The translations under genes were made by a program, and so were the position numbers. Positions 26,018-35,456 of a DNA stretch of 64,000 nucleotides are shown here, piece by piece (positions within the stretch are counted from its first letter, which is position 1; each line of letters starts with the position of its first letter). The stretch comes from Rhizobium sp. Leaf371 (GTDB taxonomy: Bacteria; Pseudomonadota; Alphaproteobacteria; Rhizobiales; Rhizobiaceae): the NCBI RefSeq assembly GCF_001424045.1, contig NZ_LMQB01000026.1:62001-126000 (forward strand), in the 5' to 3' direction. The notes beneath the pieces are model-generated. The model was not told the DNA's origin and made no database searches. It saw only the letters and a program-made list of their open reading frames with translations.

Positions 26018-27865
26018 CTACCCTTCCAGTTCCTCACGCAGCATTTCCAGCTCCAGCCACTCGCCTTCCATCGTCTCGATCGAGGCGCGCAGCTTTTCGA
26101 GCTCCGCGGCGAGCGCGGCAAAGCGCGCCGGGTTCTTGGCAAAAAGTTTCGGATCGGCCATCTCGGCCTCGCGCTTGGCGATCTCGCCTTGCGCCTTGTC
26201 CATCTCCTTCGGCAGGTTTTCGAGCGCGAACTTCTGCTTGAAGGACAGCTTGCCCTTGGCGGTTTTCGCAGCGCCACCAGCACCGGTACCGGCACCGGAG
26301 GTCGAAGCGGCACCGGTCTGGCGGGCCTTCTCCGCCTTCTCGGCGCGTTTGCGCTCGTCGGCCACGCCCTTGCGCTGCACCATCATGTCCGAATAGCCGC
26401 CGGCATATTCGATCCAGCGCCCGTCCGGCGCTTCCGGGTCGGCCGGCGCGATGGTGGAGGTGACCGTGCGGTCGAGAAAGTCGCGATCGTGGCTGACGAG
26501 GATCACCGTGCCGGCAAAGCCGGCGACGATCTCCTGCAACAGGTCCAGCGTCTCGATGTCGAGGTCGTTCGTCGGCTCGTCGAGAATCAGAAGGTTGGTC
26601 GGGCGCGAGAGAATGCGCGCTAGCATCAGCCGCGCCCGCTCGCCGCCGGAGAGATTCTTGATCGGCGTGCGCGCCTGTTCGGGCTGGAACAGAAACTCCT
26701 TCATGTAGCCGGTCACATGCCGCTGCTCGCCATTGACCAGCAGCGTCTCGCCGCGCCCGTCGGTCAGGTAGTTGGCGAGCGTATCCTCGAGGTTCAGGTC
26801 CTCGCGCTTCTGGTCGAGCGTGGCGATCTCGAGATTGGTGCCGAGCTTCACTTTGCCCTCGTCCGGCTTCAGCTGGCCGGTAAGCATCTTTAGGAGCGTC
26901 GTCTTGCCGGCGCCGTTCGGGCCGACGAGACCGATGCAATCGCCGCGATGCACCCGGATGGAGAAGGGCGCGACGATGGTGCGCGGGCCATAGGCCTTGG
27001 TGATCTTCTCCGCCTCGATCACGAGCTTGCCGGATTCCTGCGCGTCGGACACGCTCGCCTGCACCGACCCCTGCGGTCCCTTGTGGCCGCGATAGTTGGA
27101 GCGCAGATCCTGCAGCGCGCCGAGGCGGCGCATGTTGCGCTTGCGCCGGGCGGTCACGCCATAGCGCAGCCAATGCTCTTCCCGCTCGATCTGCTTGCCG
27201 AGCTTGTGCTGTTCCAGCTCCTCCTGCTCCAGCACCTGGTCCCGCCAGGCCTCGAAATGGCCGAACCCCCGGTCGAGCCGCCGCGAGGTGCCGCGATCGA
27301 GCCAGACGGTCGCGGTCGAGACCTTTTCGAGGAAGCGACGGTCGTGCGAGATGAGGATGAGCGCGCTGCGGGTCTTCTGCAGCTCGCCTTCCAGCCATTC
27401 GATGGTCGGCAGGTCGAGATGGTTGGTCGGCTCGTCGAGCATCAGGATATCGGGTTCGGGCGCCAGCACCCGCGCGAGCGCCGCGCGCCGCGCCTCGCCG
27501 CCGGAGAGATCGTTCGGATTTTCCTCGCCGCTCAAGCCCAGATGCGAGAGCAGATAGGTCACCCGGTACGGATCGTCGCCCGGCCCGAGGCCGGCCTCGG
27601 CATAGGCCTGCACCGTCGTATAGGCGCCGAAATCCGGTGCCTGCTCCAGATAGCGCACGGTCGATGACGGGTGCCGGAACACCTCGCCCGATTGCGGCTC
27701 GATCAGGCCGGCCGCGATCTTCAGCAGCGTCGACTTGCCGGAGCCGTTGCGGCCGACGAGGCAGATCCGGTCGCCCGGCTCCACCTGCAGCGCTGCCCCG
27801 TTGAGCAGCGGCGTGCCGCCGAAGGTGAGAACGATATCGTCGAGTTTCAGAATGGGCGGCGCCAT
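26018..27865 (-). CDS. ABC-F family ATPase, Uup-like
   Basis: Soluble tandem-ATPase protein of the ABC-F class, which acts on ribosomes or DNA rather than membranes. The start at 27865 (MAPPILKLDDIVLTFGG) gives 615 residues. The first ATPase has GRNGSGKSTLL, LSGGEARRAAL and LDEPTNHLDL; the second GPNGAGKTTLL, LSGGERARLML and LDEPTNDLDI. A Lys/Ala/Gly-rich linker leads to a C-terminal coiled coil (about 535-615), typical of Uup. The open frame extends 257 codons further upstream but that part is a shadow of the pyrophosphokinase gene. Two bases separate it from that gene. Confidence 0.92.
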   Translation of the reverse strand: MAPPILKLDDIVLTFGGTPLLNGAALQVEPGDRICLVGRNGSGKSTLLKIAAGLIEPQSGEVFRHPSSTVRYLEQAPDFGAYTTVQAYAEAGLGPGDDPYRVTYLLSHLGLSGEENPNDLSGGEARRAALARVLAPEPDILMLDEPTNHLDLPTIEWLEGELQKTRSALILISHDRRFLEKVSTATVWLDRGTSRRLDRGFGHFEAWRDQVLEQEELEQHKLGKQIEREEHWLRYGVTARRKRNMRRLGALQDLRSNYRGHKGPQGSVQASVSDAQESGKLVIEAEKITKAYGPRTIVAPFSIRVHRGDCIGLVGPNGAGKTTLLKMLTGQLKPDEGKVKLGTNLEIATLDQKREDLNLEDTLANYLTDGRGETLLVNGEQRHVTGYMKEFLFQPEQARTPIKNLSGGERARLMLARILSRPTNLLILDEPTNDLDIETLDLLQEIVAGFAGTVILVSHDRDFLDRTVTSTIAPADPEAPDGRWIEYAGGYSDMMVQRKGVADERKRAEKAEKARQTGAASTSGAGTGAGGAAKTAKGKLSFKQKFALENLPKEMDKAQGEIAKREAEMADPKLFAKNPARFAALAAELEKLRASIETMEGEWLELEMLREELEG

Positions 27866-27867
27866 GG

Positions 27868-28518
27868 TCAGGCTCCTGTCATGTCGAGGGGGCGGGCGAG
27901 CAGCATCGCGCGACCGGTGCCGAGCGTCAGCGTCACGGGTCCTTCCGCCACGTTGGAAATGGTGCGCGACGACCCGAAGGGCACCGCGAAACGGGTCAAC
28001 GGATAACGCGCGCCCGCAATGGAGAGATCGGTCAGCGCATCGAGACCCAGAACGGAAAACAGACAGCCTTTCGGCAGGTCGATTTCGGTCTCGCCGGGAA
28101 GAAGCGGCACCGCCTCCTCCTCGCCCGAGGTCAGGACCACGTCGAGCCCGGTCTCGGCAAGCTGCAGAGCGTGCAGCAGGTGCTGGAAAGCATGGTCGCT
28201 TCGCTCGCCGCCGAGCGCACCGGCAAGAAGGAGCCGCCGCGCGCCGCGCATCCGCGCCGCCGCCACGGCAATCTCGCCATCGGTCTCGTTCTTGGCAGGC
28301 GGATAGGGCTCCCGCGGAACGTGCGGCCAGGCCGCGATCAGCGCATCTGGCGTCGAATCGAAATCGCCGACCCAGAGCTCCGGCGTTAGGCCGATATCCG
28401 CCGCATGCCGCATGCCGCCATCGGCGGCGATCACGCGCGTGCCGGCAAGCTGCGCGGCCAGCCGGTCGGTCATCGTCAGCGGCCCGCCGAGCAGGATGGT
28501 GAATGCGGTTTCGGTCAT
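27868..28518 (-). CDS. Thiamine pyrophosphokinase
   Basis: Transfers pyrophosphate from ATP to thiamine, giving the cofactor TPP directly from salvaged vitamin. The start at 28518 (MTETAFTILLGGPLTMTDRL) gives 216 residues. Family motifs include IAADGGMRHAADIG, WVGDFDST (metal-binding Asp), the acidic KNETDGEIAVA and GGERSDHAFQHLLHA, and a C-terminal beta domain (TISNVAEGPVTLTLGTG). It is divergent from the thiBPQ thiamine importer, so uptake and activation are encoded back to back. Confidence 0.91.
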   Translation of the reverse strand: MTETAFTILLGGPLTMTDRLAAQLAGTRVIAADGGMRHAADIGLTPELWVGDFDSTPDALIAAWPHVPREPYPPAKNETDGEIAVAAARMRGARRLLLAGALGGERSDHAFQHLLHALQLAETGLDVVLTSGEEEAVPLLPGETEIDLPKGCLFSVLGLDALTDLSIAGARYPLTRFAVPFGSSRTISNVAEGPVTLTLGTGRAMLLARPLDMTGA

Positions 28519-28628
28519 GGCGCTGCCATAGCGCGAAGCCGCCGCCGAGGCAAAGGTCAAAGGGCGCAAAAAGCCCAAAGACGTGCGAGCGGCCCGGCGT
28601 TTCCATGCCCTGCTCCGCACGCTTCGAT

Positions 28629-28657
28629 CTTGCCAACCTGCAGGACCGCCGCTAGAT
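28629..28657 (+). promoter_or_regulatory. Promoter of thiBPQ
   Basis: CTTGCC (28629-28634), a 17-base spacer and CTAGAT (28652-28657) fit the rhizobial sigma-70 consensus. The transcript would start just before the TPP aptamer. Confidence 0.6.
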
Positions 28658-28668
28658 TTCTCGATGCT

Positions 28669-28782
28669 CTAACGGGGTGCCTTTCCAACGTGACGATCAT
28701 TCGTCTCGGGAAGACGGGCTGAGAGGCTGACAAGCCAACCCGCGGAACCTGATCCGGTTTGCACCGGCGGAGGGATTAGACG
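28669..28782 (+). promoter_or_regulatory. TPP (THI-element) riboswitch upstream of thiBPQ
   Basis: The leader contains the conserved thi-box parts in order: ACGGGGTGCC (28672-), GGCTGAGAGGCTGA with pyrimidine-sensor bases, AACCCGCGGAACCTGATC, then CCGGTTTGCACCGGCGGAGG. This is the TPP aptamer. It ends about 50 bases before thiB, and likely lowers thiamine uptake when TPP is abundant. A peripheral insert in the first arm (about 28683-28712) is a normal variable region. Confidence 0.93.
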
Positions 28783-28830
28783 GCTCGCAAGCGCTATTCC
28801 CCTTGAAACCCGTATTTGAAGGAGGCGCGC

Positions 28831-29880
28831 ATGCGCAGCACCAGACCCTTGTCCACAACCCTGCTTTTCACCACGGCTTTGGTTTTGACGGCGGGGCTTT
28901 TCACCGCCGGCACGATGTCCACCGGCGCGGCAGCCGCCGAGCCGAAGACGCTGACCGTCTATACCTATGAGAGCTTCACCAGCGAATGGGGTCCCGGCCC
29001 GAAGATCGCGGAAGCCTTCGAGAAGACCTGCGACTGCAAGCTCGCTTATGTCAGCGTCGCCGATGGCGTGGAACTGCTGACGCGGCTGAAGCTCGAGGGC
29101 CCCGCCTCCAAGGCGGATGTCGTCGTCGGCCTCGACACCAATCTCGTCACCGAGGCCAAGGCCACCGGCTTCTTCGCGCCGCATGGCCTCGACACCTCGG
29201 CGCTGACCGTGCCCGGCGGTTTTTCGGACGATAGCTTCGTGCCCTATGATTACGGCCACTTCGCCTTCGTCTACGACACGCAGACGCTGAAGACCCCGCC
29301 GAAAAGCATGAAGGAACTGGTCGAGGGCGGCGGCAAGGACAAGATCATCATCGAGGATCCGCGCACCTCCACACCGGGCCTCGGCCTGCTGCTCTGGGTG
29401 AAATCCGTCTATGGCGACCAGTCCGCCGAGGCGTGGAAGACGCTCAAGGACCGCATCCTCACCGTCACGCCCGGCTGGTCGGAAGCCTACGGCCTGTTCA
29501 TCAAGGGGGAAGCGCCGATGGTGCTGTCCTACACGACCTCGCCGGCCTATCACATGGTTTCCGAAAACACCGACCGTTATCAGGCGGCCGATTTCGCCGA
29601 GGGTCATTACATCCAGATCGAGGTGGCCGGCCTGACGAAGGCCGCGCGCGATCCCGACCTCGCCAAGGCCTTTCTCGCATTTCTGAGCGGTCCGCAGGCC
29701 CAGGCGATCCTGCCCACCACCAACTGGATGATGCCCGTGGCAAAGCCCGGCGAACCCCTGCCGGACGCCTTCGGCAAACTGGTCCAGCCGAAGACGACCT
29801 TCCTGATGAGTTCGGAGGAGGTCGCCGCAAACCGCAAGGCCTGGATCGACGAATGGCTCTCCGCCATGAGCCGGAACTGA
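28831..29880 (+). CDS. thiB: Thiamine ABC transporter, periplasmic binding protein
   Basis: Binds thiamine and its phosphates in the periplasm and delivers them to ThiPQ. The start at 28831 follows AAGGAGG and gives 349 residues with a signal peptide (about 1-36, ending TGAAAAEP). The mature part starts [20 protein letters not shown] and includes [34 protein letters not shown] and [14 protein letters not shown], all typical of ThiB. It is first of a three-gene operon behind a TPP riboswitch. Confidence 0.95.
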   Translation: MRSTRPLSTTLLFTTALVLTAGLFTAGTMSTGAAAAEPKTLTVYTYESFTSEWGPGPKIAEAFEKTCDCKLAYVSVADGVELLTRLKLEGPASKADVVVGLDTNLVTEAKATGFFAPHGLDTSALTVPGGFSDDSFVPYDYGHFAFVYDTQTLKTPPKSMKELVEGGGKDKIIIEDPRTSTPGLGLLLWVKSVYGDQSAEAWKTLKDRILTVTPGWSEAYGLFIKGEAPMVLSYTTSPAYHMVSENTDRYQAADFAEGHYIQIEVAGLTKAARDPDLAKAFLAFLSGPQAQAILPTTNWMMPVAKPGEPLPDAFGKLVQPKTTFLMSSEEVAANRKAWIDEWLSAMSRN

Positions 29881-29887
29881 CCTTTTG

Positions 29888-31567
29888 ATGCGCGCCGGTT
29901 TCATGGGCGCCGATCGAATCGGTCGCGAACGTCGTCTGACGCGCGGACTGGGCGTTGCGGGCCTTGCCGGCATCGCCCTGTTCGTCGGCGCCGCCATCCT
30001 CGCTCTGTCGCTCGCGGCCTCCGGCAACGGCGCGCCCGCCGGCGCCGGTGCGACGAGCGGCATGGCCGATGCCGCCCTGTTCGATCGCTATGTCTGGCGC
30101 GTTACCCGCTTCACGCTCGTCCAGGCCGGTCTCTCCACGCTTCTGTCGGTCGCCTTTGCCGTTCCCGTCGCCCTGGCGCTGGCGCGGCGGCGGACCTTTG
30201 CCGGCCGTATCTGGATCGTCCGGCTGATGGCGCTGCCGCTCGGCCTGCCGGCGCTGGTCGCAGCCCTCGGCATCGTCGGCATCTGGGGGCGACAGGGCGT
30301 TGTCAACGACCTGTTCGCCCTGGCCGATCTCGACCGTCCGATCGCGATCTATGGTCTTGCCGGCATCCTCGTCGCGCATGTCTTCTTCAACATGCCGCTC
30401 GCAGTCAGGCTGCTGTTGTCGGGGCTGGAGCGCATCCCCGGGGAATACTGGCTGGTCTCCGCCAATCTCGGAATGTCCCGCCTCCAGCTCTTCCGCTACA
30501 TCGAGTGGCCGGTCATCCGCGGCCTCCTCCCGGGCATCGCCGGCCTCGTCTTCATGCTGTGCGCCACAAGCTTTACCCTGGTGCTGACGCTCGGCGGCGG
30601 GCCCGCCGCGAGCACGCTGGAGGTCGCGATCTATCAGGCCCTGCGGTTCGACTTCGATCCGCCGCGCGCCATCGCGCTTTCGGCCCTGCAGATCGCCGTC
30701 ACCGCCCTTCTCCTTCTCGTCCTGCGCTGGCTGACCCCGCCGGTCACCGAGGCCCTGACGACCGGCCGGCCCGTGCGCCGCTTCGATGGCGGGTCGCCCC
30801 TGTCGGTCCTGACCGATGCCGTCATCGTCGCGCTGGCCGCCCTCTTCGTCGCCGCACCGCTCGCCTCCGTCCTCGTCGCCGGTCTTGCCTCCGACCTGCC
30901 AAAGCTTGCAGCCGATACGCAGGTCCATCAGGCCGTGCTCACCAGCCTCGGCATCGCCGCCGTCTCCGCAGGGCTTGCCGTCACGCTCGCCGTCGCCATG
31001 CTCACCACCCGCCAGATCCTGCTGTCGCCGCGCCGGCCGGGTCGCTTCGCGCATGTCTTTTCCGGCGGCGTGGCCGCCGGCACGTCGCTGATCCTTCTCG
31101 TGCCGCCCGTCGTCATCGGAGCGGGATGGTTTCTGCTGCTGCGCCCGTTCGGCGATGTCGCCCGCTTCGCGCCCGCCGTCATCACCCTGATCAACACGCT
31201 GATGGCGCTGCCTTTCGTGACCCGCGTGCTCGCCCCGGCGATGGCCACGCACGCCGCCCGCACCGAGCGCCTGACGACGAGCCTCGGCATCCGCGGCTGG
31301 GCGCGCATCCGGCGCGTCGACGGACCCGGCCTGCGCCGCCCCCTCTTGATGGCGCTGTCGTTTGCCGCCGCCCTCTCGCTCGGCGACCTCGGCGCCGTCG
31401 CTCTGTTCGGATCGCAGGATATGGTGACGCTGCCCTTCCTGCTCTACAGCCGCATGGGAAGCTACCGCACGACGGATGCGGCCGGCCTCGCACTTCTCCT
31501 CGGCCTCGTCTGCGTCGTCCTGACCATCCTTGGAACCGCAGGCGAAAGCCGGGAGCGCGCCGCATGA
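29888..31567 (+). CDS. thiP: Thiamine ABC transporter permease
   Basis: Inner-membrane permease with two fused BPD-type halves (559 residues from the ATG at 29888; a TTG one codon earlier is possible). About twelve hydrophobic segments are visible. Each half holds an EAA-like loop that contacts the ATPase: SANLGMSRLQLFRYIEWPVI in the first and TTSLGIRGWARIRRVDGPGL in the second. It starts 7 bases after thiB and its stop overlaps the thiQ start, so the three genes are translationally linked. Confidence 0.94.
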   Translation: MRAGFMGADRIGRERRLTRGLGVAGLAGIALFVGAAILALSLAASGNGAPAGAGATSGMADAALFDRYVWRVTRFTLVQAGLSTLLSVAFAVPVALALARRRTFAGRIWIVRLMALPLGLPALVAALGIVGIWGRQGVVNDLFALADLDRPIAIYGLAGILVAHVFFNMPLAVRLLLSGLERIPGEYWLVSANLGMSRLQLFRYIEWPVIRGLLPGIAGLVFMLCATSFTLVLTLGGGPAASTLEVAIYQALRFDFDPPRAIALSALQIAVTALLLLVLRWLTPPVTEALTTGRPVRRFDGGSPLSVLTDAVIVALAALFVAAPLASVLVAGLASDLPKLAADTQVHQAVLTSLGIAAVSAGLAVTLAVAMLTTRQILLSPRRPGRFAHVFSGGVAAGTSLILLVPPVVIGAGWFLLLRPFGDVARFAPAVITLINTLMALPFVTRVLAPAMATHAARTERLTTSLGIRGWARIRRVDGPGLRRPLLMALSFAAALSLGDLGAVALFGSQDMVTLPFLLYSRMGSYRTTDAAGLALLLGLVCVVLTILGTAGESRERAA

Positions 31568-32328
31568 CGTCACAAACGCCACCAGCCGAGCCGACCCCGA
31601 TCGCCGTCCGTCTCGAACAGGTCATGGTCCGCTTCCCCGCGCATCCCGCCCCGCGAACGCTCCTCTTCGATGCCGCGATCGAAAGCGGAAAGATCACCGC
31701 GATCGCCGGCGCCTCCGGCTCCGGGAAATCGACGCTGCTCAATCTGATCGCCGGTTTCGAGACGCCGGATGCGGGCCGGATCAGCATTTTCGGCAGGCCT
31801 GCGACCGATGTGCCTCCCGCGCTACGCCCGGTCTCCGTCATCTTCCAGGAGCACAATCTCTTCGCCCATCTCGATATCGCGACCAATGTCGGCCTCGGCA
31901 TCAGCCCTTCGCTGAAGCTGACCCCAGACGATCGCGCAAGGATCGAACGCGCCCTTGACGATGTCGGCCTGGCCGGATTTGAACGACGGCTTCCGCCGAC
32001 GCTGTCGGGCGGCGAGCGCCAACGGGTGGCCCTTGCCCGCGCGCTGGTGCGCCGGCGCCCCCTTCTTCTGCTGGACGAGCCCTTTGCGGCGCTCGACCCC
32101 GCGCTGCGGCATGAAATGGGCGATCTGCTTGCGGCCTTGCAGAAGAAGGAGGCGAGCACAATCCTCCTCGTCACGCACCACGCGGACGATGTCCGCCGCC
32201 TTGCCGATCGCGTTCTGTTTCTCGACGATGGCAAGGTCGCCCTCGACGAGGCGGCCGAAACGTTCCTGAAGCGGACCGGACCGGAGGCCGTCGTCCGCTT
32301 CCTCGGCGCCCGTTCCCAAGCCTCCTGA
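31564..32328 (+). CDS. thiQ: Thiamine ABC transporter ATP-binding protein
   Basis: ATPase that powers ThiP. The start at 31564 forms an ATGA overlap with the thiP stop and gives 254 residues. Walker A is GASGSGKST (residues 49-57), the Q-loop lies in SVIFQEHNLFAHL, the signature is LSGGERQRVALARAL, and Walker B is LLLLDEPFAALD, followed by the H-loop in LLVTHHADD. The open frame upstream of 31564 is a shadow of thiP. The identity rests on operon context. Confidence 0.95.
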   Translation: MTSQTPPAEPTPIAVRLEQVMVRFPAHPAPRTLLFDAAIESGKITAIAGASGSGKSTLLNLIAGFETPDAGRISIFGRPATDVPPALRPVSVIFQEHNLFAHLDIATNVGLGISPSLKLTPDDRARIERALDDVGLAGFERRLPPTLSGGERQRVALARALVRRRPLLLLDEPFAALDPALRHEMGDLLAALQKKEASTILLVTHHADDVRRLADRVLFLDDGKVALDEAAETFLKRTGPEAVVRFLGARSQAS

Positions 32329-32607
32329 AGACACCTGCCACAATTTGACCGTCCGCCTGTGGCACCCGCACGGACGGGACAGACGGACCCCGGCATCGAT
32401 GAGGGACAGGACCGGCCTGGCGCCTCTTTTCCGCAAAACCGATCCGCTTTGCGGAATTATGCAGTAGGCACGAGGCCCCCGAATAGGCTAGATCGGGCTC
32501 TGGGAAACGGAGCGATTGCACGTATCCAAGGATGTAGGGCGGCTCTGCCGGAACTGCCGTCAAGAGCAGCGTGCGGCACGCCGCCGGACGCGAACATGGG
32601 CTGAGGC

Positions 32608-34128
32608 ATGACGGTGAAAGAGCGGAACGAGCGGAACGGCGGACACCTGTCGACCCGTGGCATTGCAGGCACCCTGCGCGCGTCCGTGGCCGGTCTCGCT
32701 CTGCTGGCGCTTGCCGGTTGCCAGAGCGCGATCGAGCAGAGCTATGAGCCGAGCGTTTCCCCGTCCGCCACGCCCCAGATCGTCGATGAAGTTCAGAAGA
32801 ACGATCCCCGCGCCGCGATGGGCGCCCGCGAACATCCCCGTATCGTCGCCAGCTATGGCGGCGAGTACAAGGACGAGAAGACCGAACGGTTGGTCGCCCG
32901 GATCACCGGCGCATTGACCGCGGTCTCGGAAAACCCCAACCAGTCCTATCGCATCACGCTGCTGAACTCGCCCGCCATCAACGCCTTCGCCTTGCCCGGC
33001 GGCTATCTCTACGTCACCCGTGGCCTTCTGGCGCTCGCCGACGACGCCTCGGAGGTCGCAGCCGTCCTCTCCCACGAGATGGCCCACGTCACCGCCAATC
33101 ACGGCATCCAGCGCCAGCAGCGCGAGGAAGCCGAAGTCATCGCCAGCCGCGTGGTCTCGGAGGTTCTCTCAAGCGATCTCGCCGGCAAGCAGGCGCTGGC
33201 GCGCGGCAAGCTGCGCCTCGCGGCCTTCTCGCGGAACCAGGAACTTCAGGCCGACGTGATCGGCGTGCGCATGCTCGGCGAAGCCGGCTACGATCCTTAT
33301 GCTGCGGCCCGCTTTCTCGATGCGATGGCCGCCTATAGCCGGTTCTCCTCCGTCGACCCGGAAAACGACCAGAGCATGGACTTCCTGTCGAGCCATCCGA
33401 ACGCGCCGCAGCGGGTGGAACTCGCCCGGCGCCACGCCCGCGCCTTCGGCCCCGACGGGACGACCGGCGACCGCGGCCGCGACTATTTCCTCGATGGCAT
33501 CGATGGCCTGCTCTATGGCGACAGCCCGCAGGAGGGCTATGTCCGCGGCCAGACATTCCTGCACGGCAAGCTCGGCATCCGCTTCGACGTTCCCGCAGGG
33601 TTCCAGATCGACAACAAGGCCGAGGCCGTTCTGGCGACGGGCCCCGGCGAAATCGCCATCCGGTTCGACGGCGTGGCCGATACCCAGCGCCGCAGCCTGA
33701 CGGACTATATTGCGAGCGGCTGGGTCACCGGCCTGCAGCCCGACACGATCCACGCCATCACGATCAACGGCCTGGAGGCCGCGACCGCTCGCGCCTCCGC
33801 CGATCGCTGGGATTTCGACGTGACGGTGCTGCGCATCGACACCCAGATCTACCGCTTCCTGACCGCCGTGCCCAAGGGCATGCCGTCGCTGGAACCGACG
33901 GCCGACGTGCTGCGCAATTCCTTCCGTCGCATGAGCCCGCAGGAGGCCGCAGCCCTCAAGCCGCTGCGCATCCGCGTCATCACGGTGGCCCCGGGCGATA
34001 CGCTTGCGACCCTCTCGGCCCGGATGATGGGCACCGACCGCAAGCTCGACCTCTTCCGCCTGATCAACGCTTTGCAGATCACCTCGACCGTCAAGCCGGG
34101 CGACCGCATCAAGATCATTTCGGAATAG
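32608..34128 (+). CDS. M48-family zinc metalloprotease lipoprotein with C-terminal LysM-like domain
   Basis: A 506-residue envelope protease. The N-terminus has a lipoprotein signal with lipobox LALAGC (Cys38). The M48 peptidase domain (about 75-260) has zinc motif HEMAH at 156-160 and a downstream Glu-containing FSRNQELQADVIGVRML. Residues about 290-440 form an uncharacterised domain, and the C-terminus (about 453-506; VITVAPGDTLATLSARMMG) looks like a LysM domain, which would tether it to peptidoglycan. BepA/LoiP-like relatives degrade misassembled outer-membrane proteins. The 279-base gap before it has a small hairpin near 32440-32456 but no clear promoter. Confidence 0.87.
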   Translation: MTVKERNERNGGHLSTRGIAGTLRASVAGLALLALAGCQSAIEQSYEPSVSPSATPQIVDEVQKNDPRAAMGAREHPRIVASYGGEYKDEKTERLVARITGALTAVSENPNQSYRITLLNSPAINAFALPGGYLYVTRGLLALADDASEVAAVLSHEMAHVTANHGIQRQQREEAEVIASRVVSEVLSSDLAGKQALARGKLRLAAFSRNQELQADVIGVRMLGEAGYDPYAAARFLDAMAAYSRFSSVDPENDQSMDFLSSHPNAPQRVELARRHARAFGPDGTTGDRGRDYFLDGIDGLLYGDSPQEGYVRGQTFLHGKLGIRFDVPAGFQIDNKAEAVLATGPGEIAIRFDGVADTQRRSLTDYIASGWVTGLQPDTIHAITINGLEAATARASADRWDFDVTVLRIDTQIYRFLTAVPKGMPSLEPTADVLRNSFRRMSPQEAAALKPLRIRVITVAPGDTLATLSARMMGTDRKLDLFRLINALQITSTVKPGDRIKIISE

Positions 34129-34170
34129 GCCACGCGGCTCGCATCAGACGAGAGCCATCCCATACGAAAA

Positions 34171-34190
34171 AACCCGCCAATGCGGCGGGC
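34171..34190 (-). terminator. Intrinsic terminator of rpoH2
   Basis: On the minus strand GCCCGCC-GCATT-GGCGGG is followed by TTTTTTCG. It lies just past the rpoH2 stop and faces the end of the M48 gene, which it could also serve less efficiently. Confidence 0.8.
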
Positions 34191-34218
34191 CTCTTCATGC
34201 GGGTGGGAACGGGTTTCC

Positions 34219-35085
34219 TCAGTGGGCCGTCAGCGCCAGTTCCGGCGCCTGGGCGACGAGGGCAACCTTCAGCTTTTCGAGCGCCCGTGTCTCGATCTGG
34301 CGGACGCGCTCCTTGGAGATGCCGAGATCCGCACCGAGTTCCTCGAGCGTCGCGCTGTCTTCGGAAAGCCGACGAGCGCGGATGATCTTCATTTCGCGAT
34401 CGTTCAACTGCTCAAGCGCGTGGCCGAGCCAGTTCTTGCGGCGCTCCTGATCGATCATGTCGGTGACCTGCTCGTCCGGCAGGGGAGCGGCACAGGCAAG
34501 AAGGTCGAGACGCTCGCCACTGTCCGAATCGCCGGAGGAGATCGGTGCCTGAAGCGAGGAATCGCTGCCGGAAAGGCGGGCATCCATGGTCTGGACATCG
34601 GCAAGGCTGACGCCGAGGGCCGAGGCGATTTCCTCATGCACGGCGCGCGCCGTCAGCTGGCTGTTGCCCTGGGCGAGCTTGGCGCGCAGACGCCGCAGAT
34701 TGAAGAACAACGCCTTCTGCGCCGAGGACGTACCACCGCGCACGATTGACCAGTTGCGCAGCACGTAATCCTGCATGGACGCGCGGATCCACCACGTGGC
34801 ATAGGTCGAGAAGCGGACGTCGCGGCTCGGTTCGAAACGGGCTGCGGCTTCCAGAAGACCGATATGACCTTCCTGAACCAGATCGCCCATCGGCAGACCG
34901 AAGTGCCGGAATTTTGCAGCCATGGAAATCACGAGACGCATATGCGCCATGGCGATCTTGTTGCGGGCGTCCTGATCCTGGTTGTCCTTCCAGGCCTGAG
35001 CCAGCAACTGCTCCTCGCCCCGCTCCAGATAGGGAGCCGCCATGGCAATCTTGATCATGCGCCTGTCTGCAGAAAGATTTTTCAT
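34219..35085 (-). CDS. rpoH2: RNA polymerase sigma-32 family factor RpoH2
   Basis: Alternative sigma factor of the heat-shock family. The 288-residue protein has region 2 (MRLVISMAAKFRHFGLPMGD, FSTYATWWIRASMQDYVLRN), the RpoH-box-like stretch KALFFNLRRLRAKLAQG, and region 4 (TLEELGADLGISKERVRQIE). The N-terminus MKNLSADRRMIKIAMAAPYL is like RpoH2 of rhizobia rather than RpoH1. In Sinorhizobium RpoH2 belongs to the general stress cascade under RpoE2/EcfG. An EcfG-type promoter upstream supports this here. Confidence 0.92.
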   Translation of the reverse strand: MKNLSADRRMIKIAMAAPYLERGEEQLLAQAWKDNQDQDARNKIAMAHMRLVISMAAKFRHFGLPMGDLVQEGHIGLLEAAARFEPSRDVRFSTYATWWIRASMQDYVLRNWSIVRGGTSSAQKALFFNLRRLRAKLAQGNSQLTARAVHEEIASALGVSLADVQTMDARLSGSDSSLQAPISSGDSDSGERLDLLACAAPLPDEQVTDMIDQERRKNWLGHALEQLNDREMKIIRARRLSEDSATLEELGADLGISKERVRQIETRALEKLKVALVAQAPELALTAH

Positions 35086-35274
35086 CGGCTACTCCATGAC
35101 GGGCACGTGACCGTGCCTCCGGGCTGGGCTGTTAGGAGACGGCATTGCAGAGGCGAAACACTTGACCTGCAATCGAGACGCCCTAATTCCGTTGTATGAG
35201 ACGACGCCAAATAGATGGACACCGGTTTGATCTGGGCCCGATCCGGCGCGTGGCCATTCGATCGGACGTTTCAT

Positions 35275-35299
35275 AACGCCTGTCTTTCGCAAAAGTTCC
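35275..35299 (-). promoter_or_regulatory. EcfG (RpoE2-type) promoter upstream of rpoH2
   Basis: On the minus strand GGAAC (35295-35299), a 16-base spacer and CGTT (35275-35278) match the EcfG consensus GGAAC-N16/17-CGTT exactly. It reads toward rpoH2 and lies about 190 bases before its start. The rest of the 453-base gap 35086-35538 holds a CtrA-type motif but no credible gene. Confidence 0.75.
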
Positions 35300-35456
35300 G
35301 CAGCCAGGCGACGATGTGAATCGTGCCGGCCATTTTGTGATCTTTTGGGATCTCGACGCATCCGACAGTGCGGCCATCAGCCGTATCGAACCCCGTTGCG
35401 ACTGGAAATGTGACGCGGGTTCCCGTGGGCGGCGTAAATTCGCGCTTGCCGATCTG

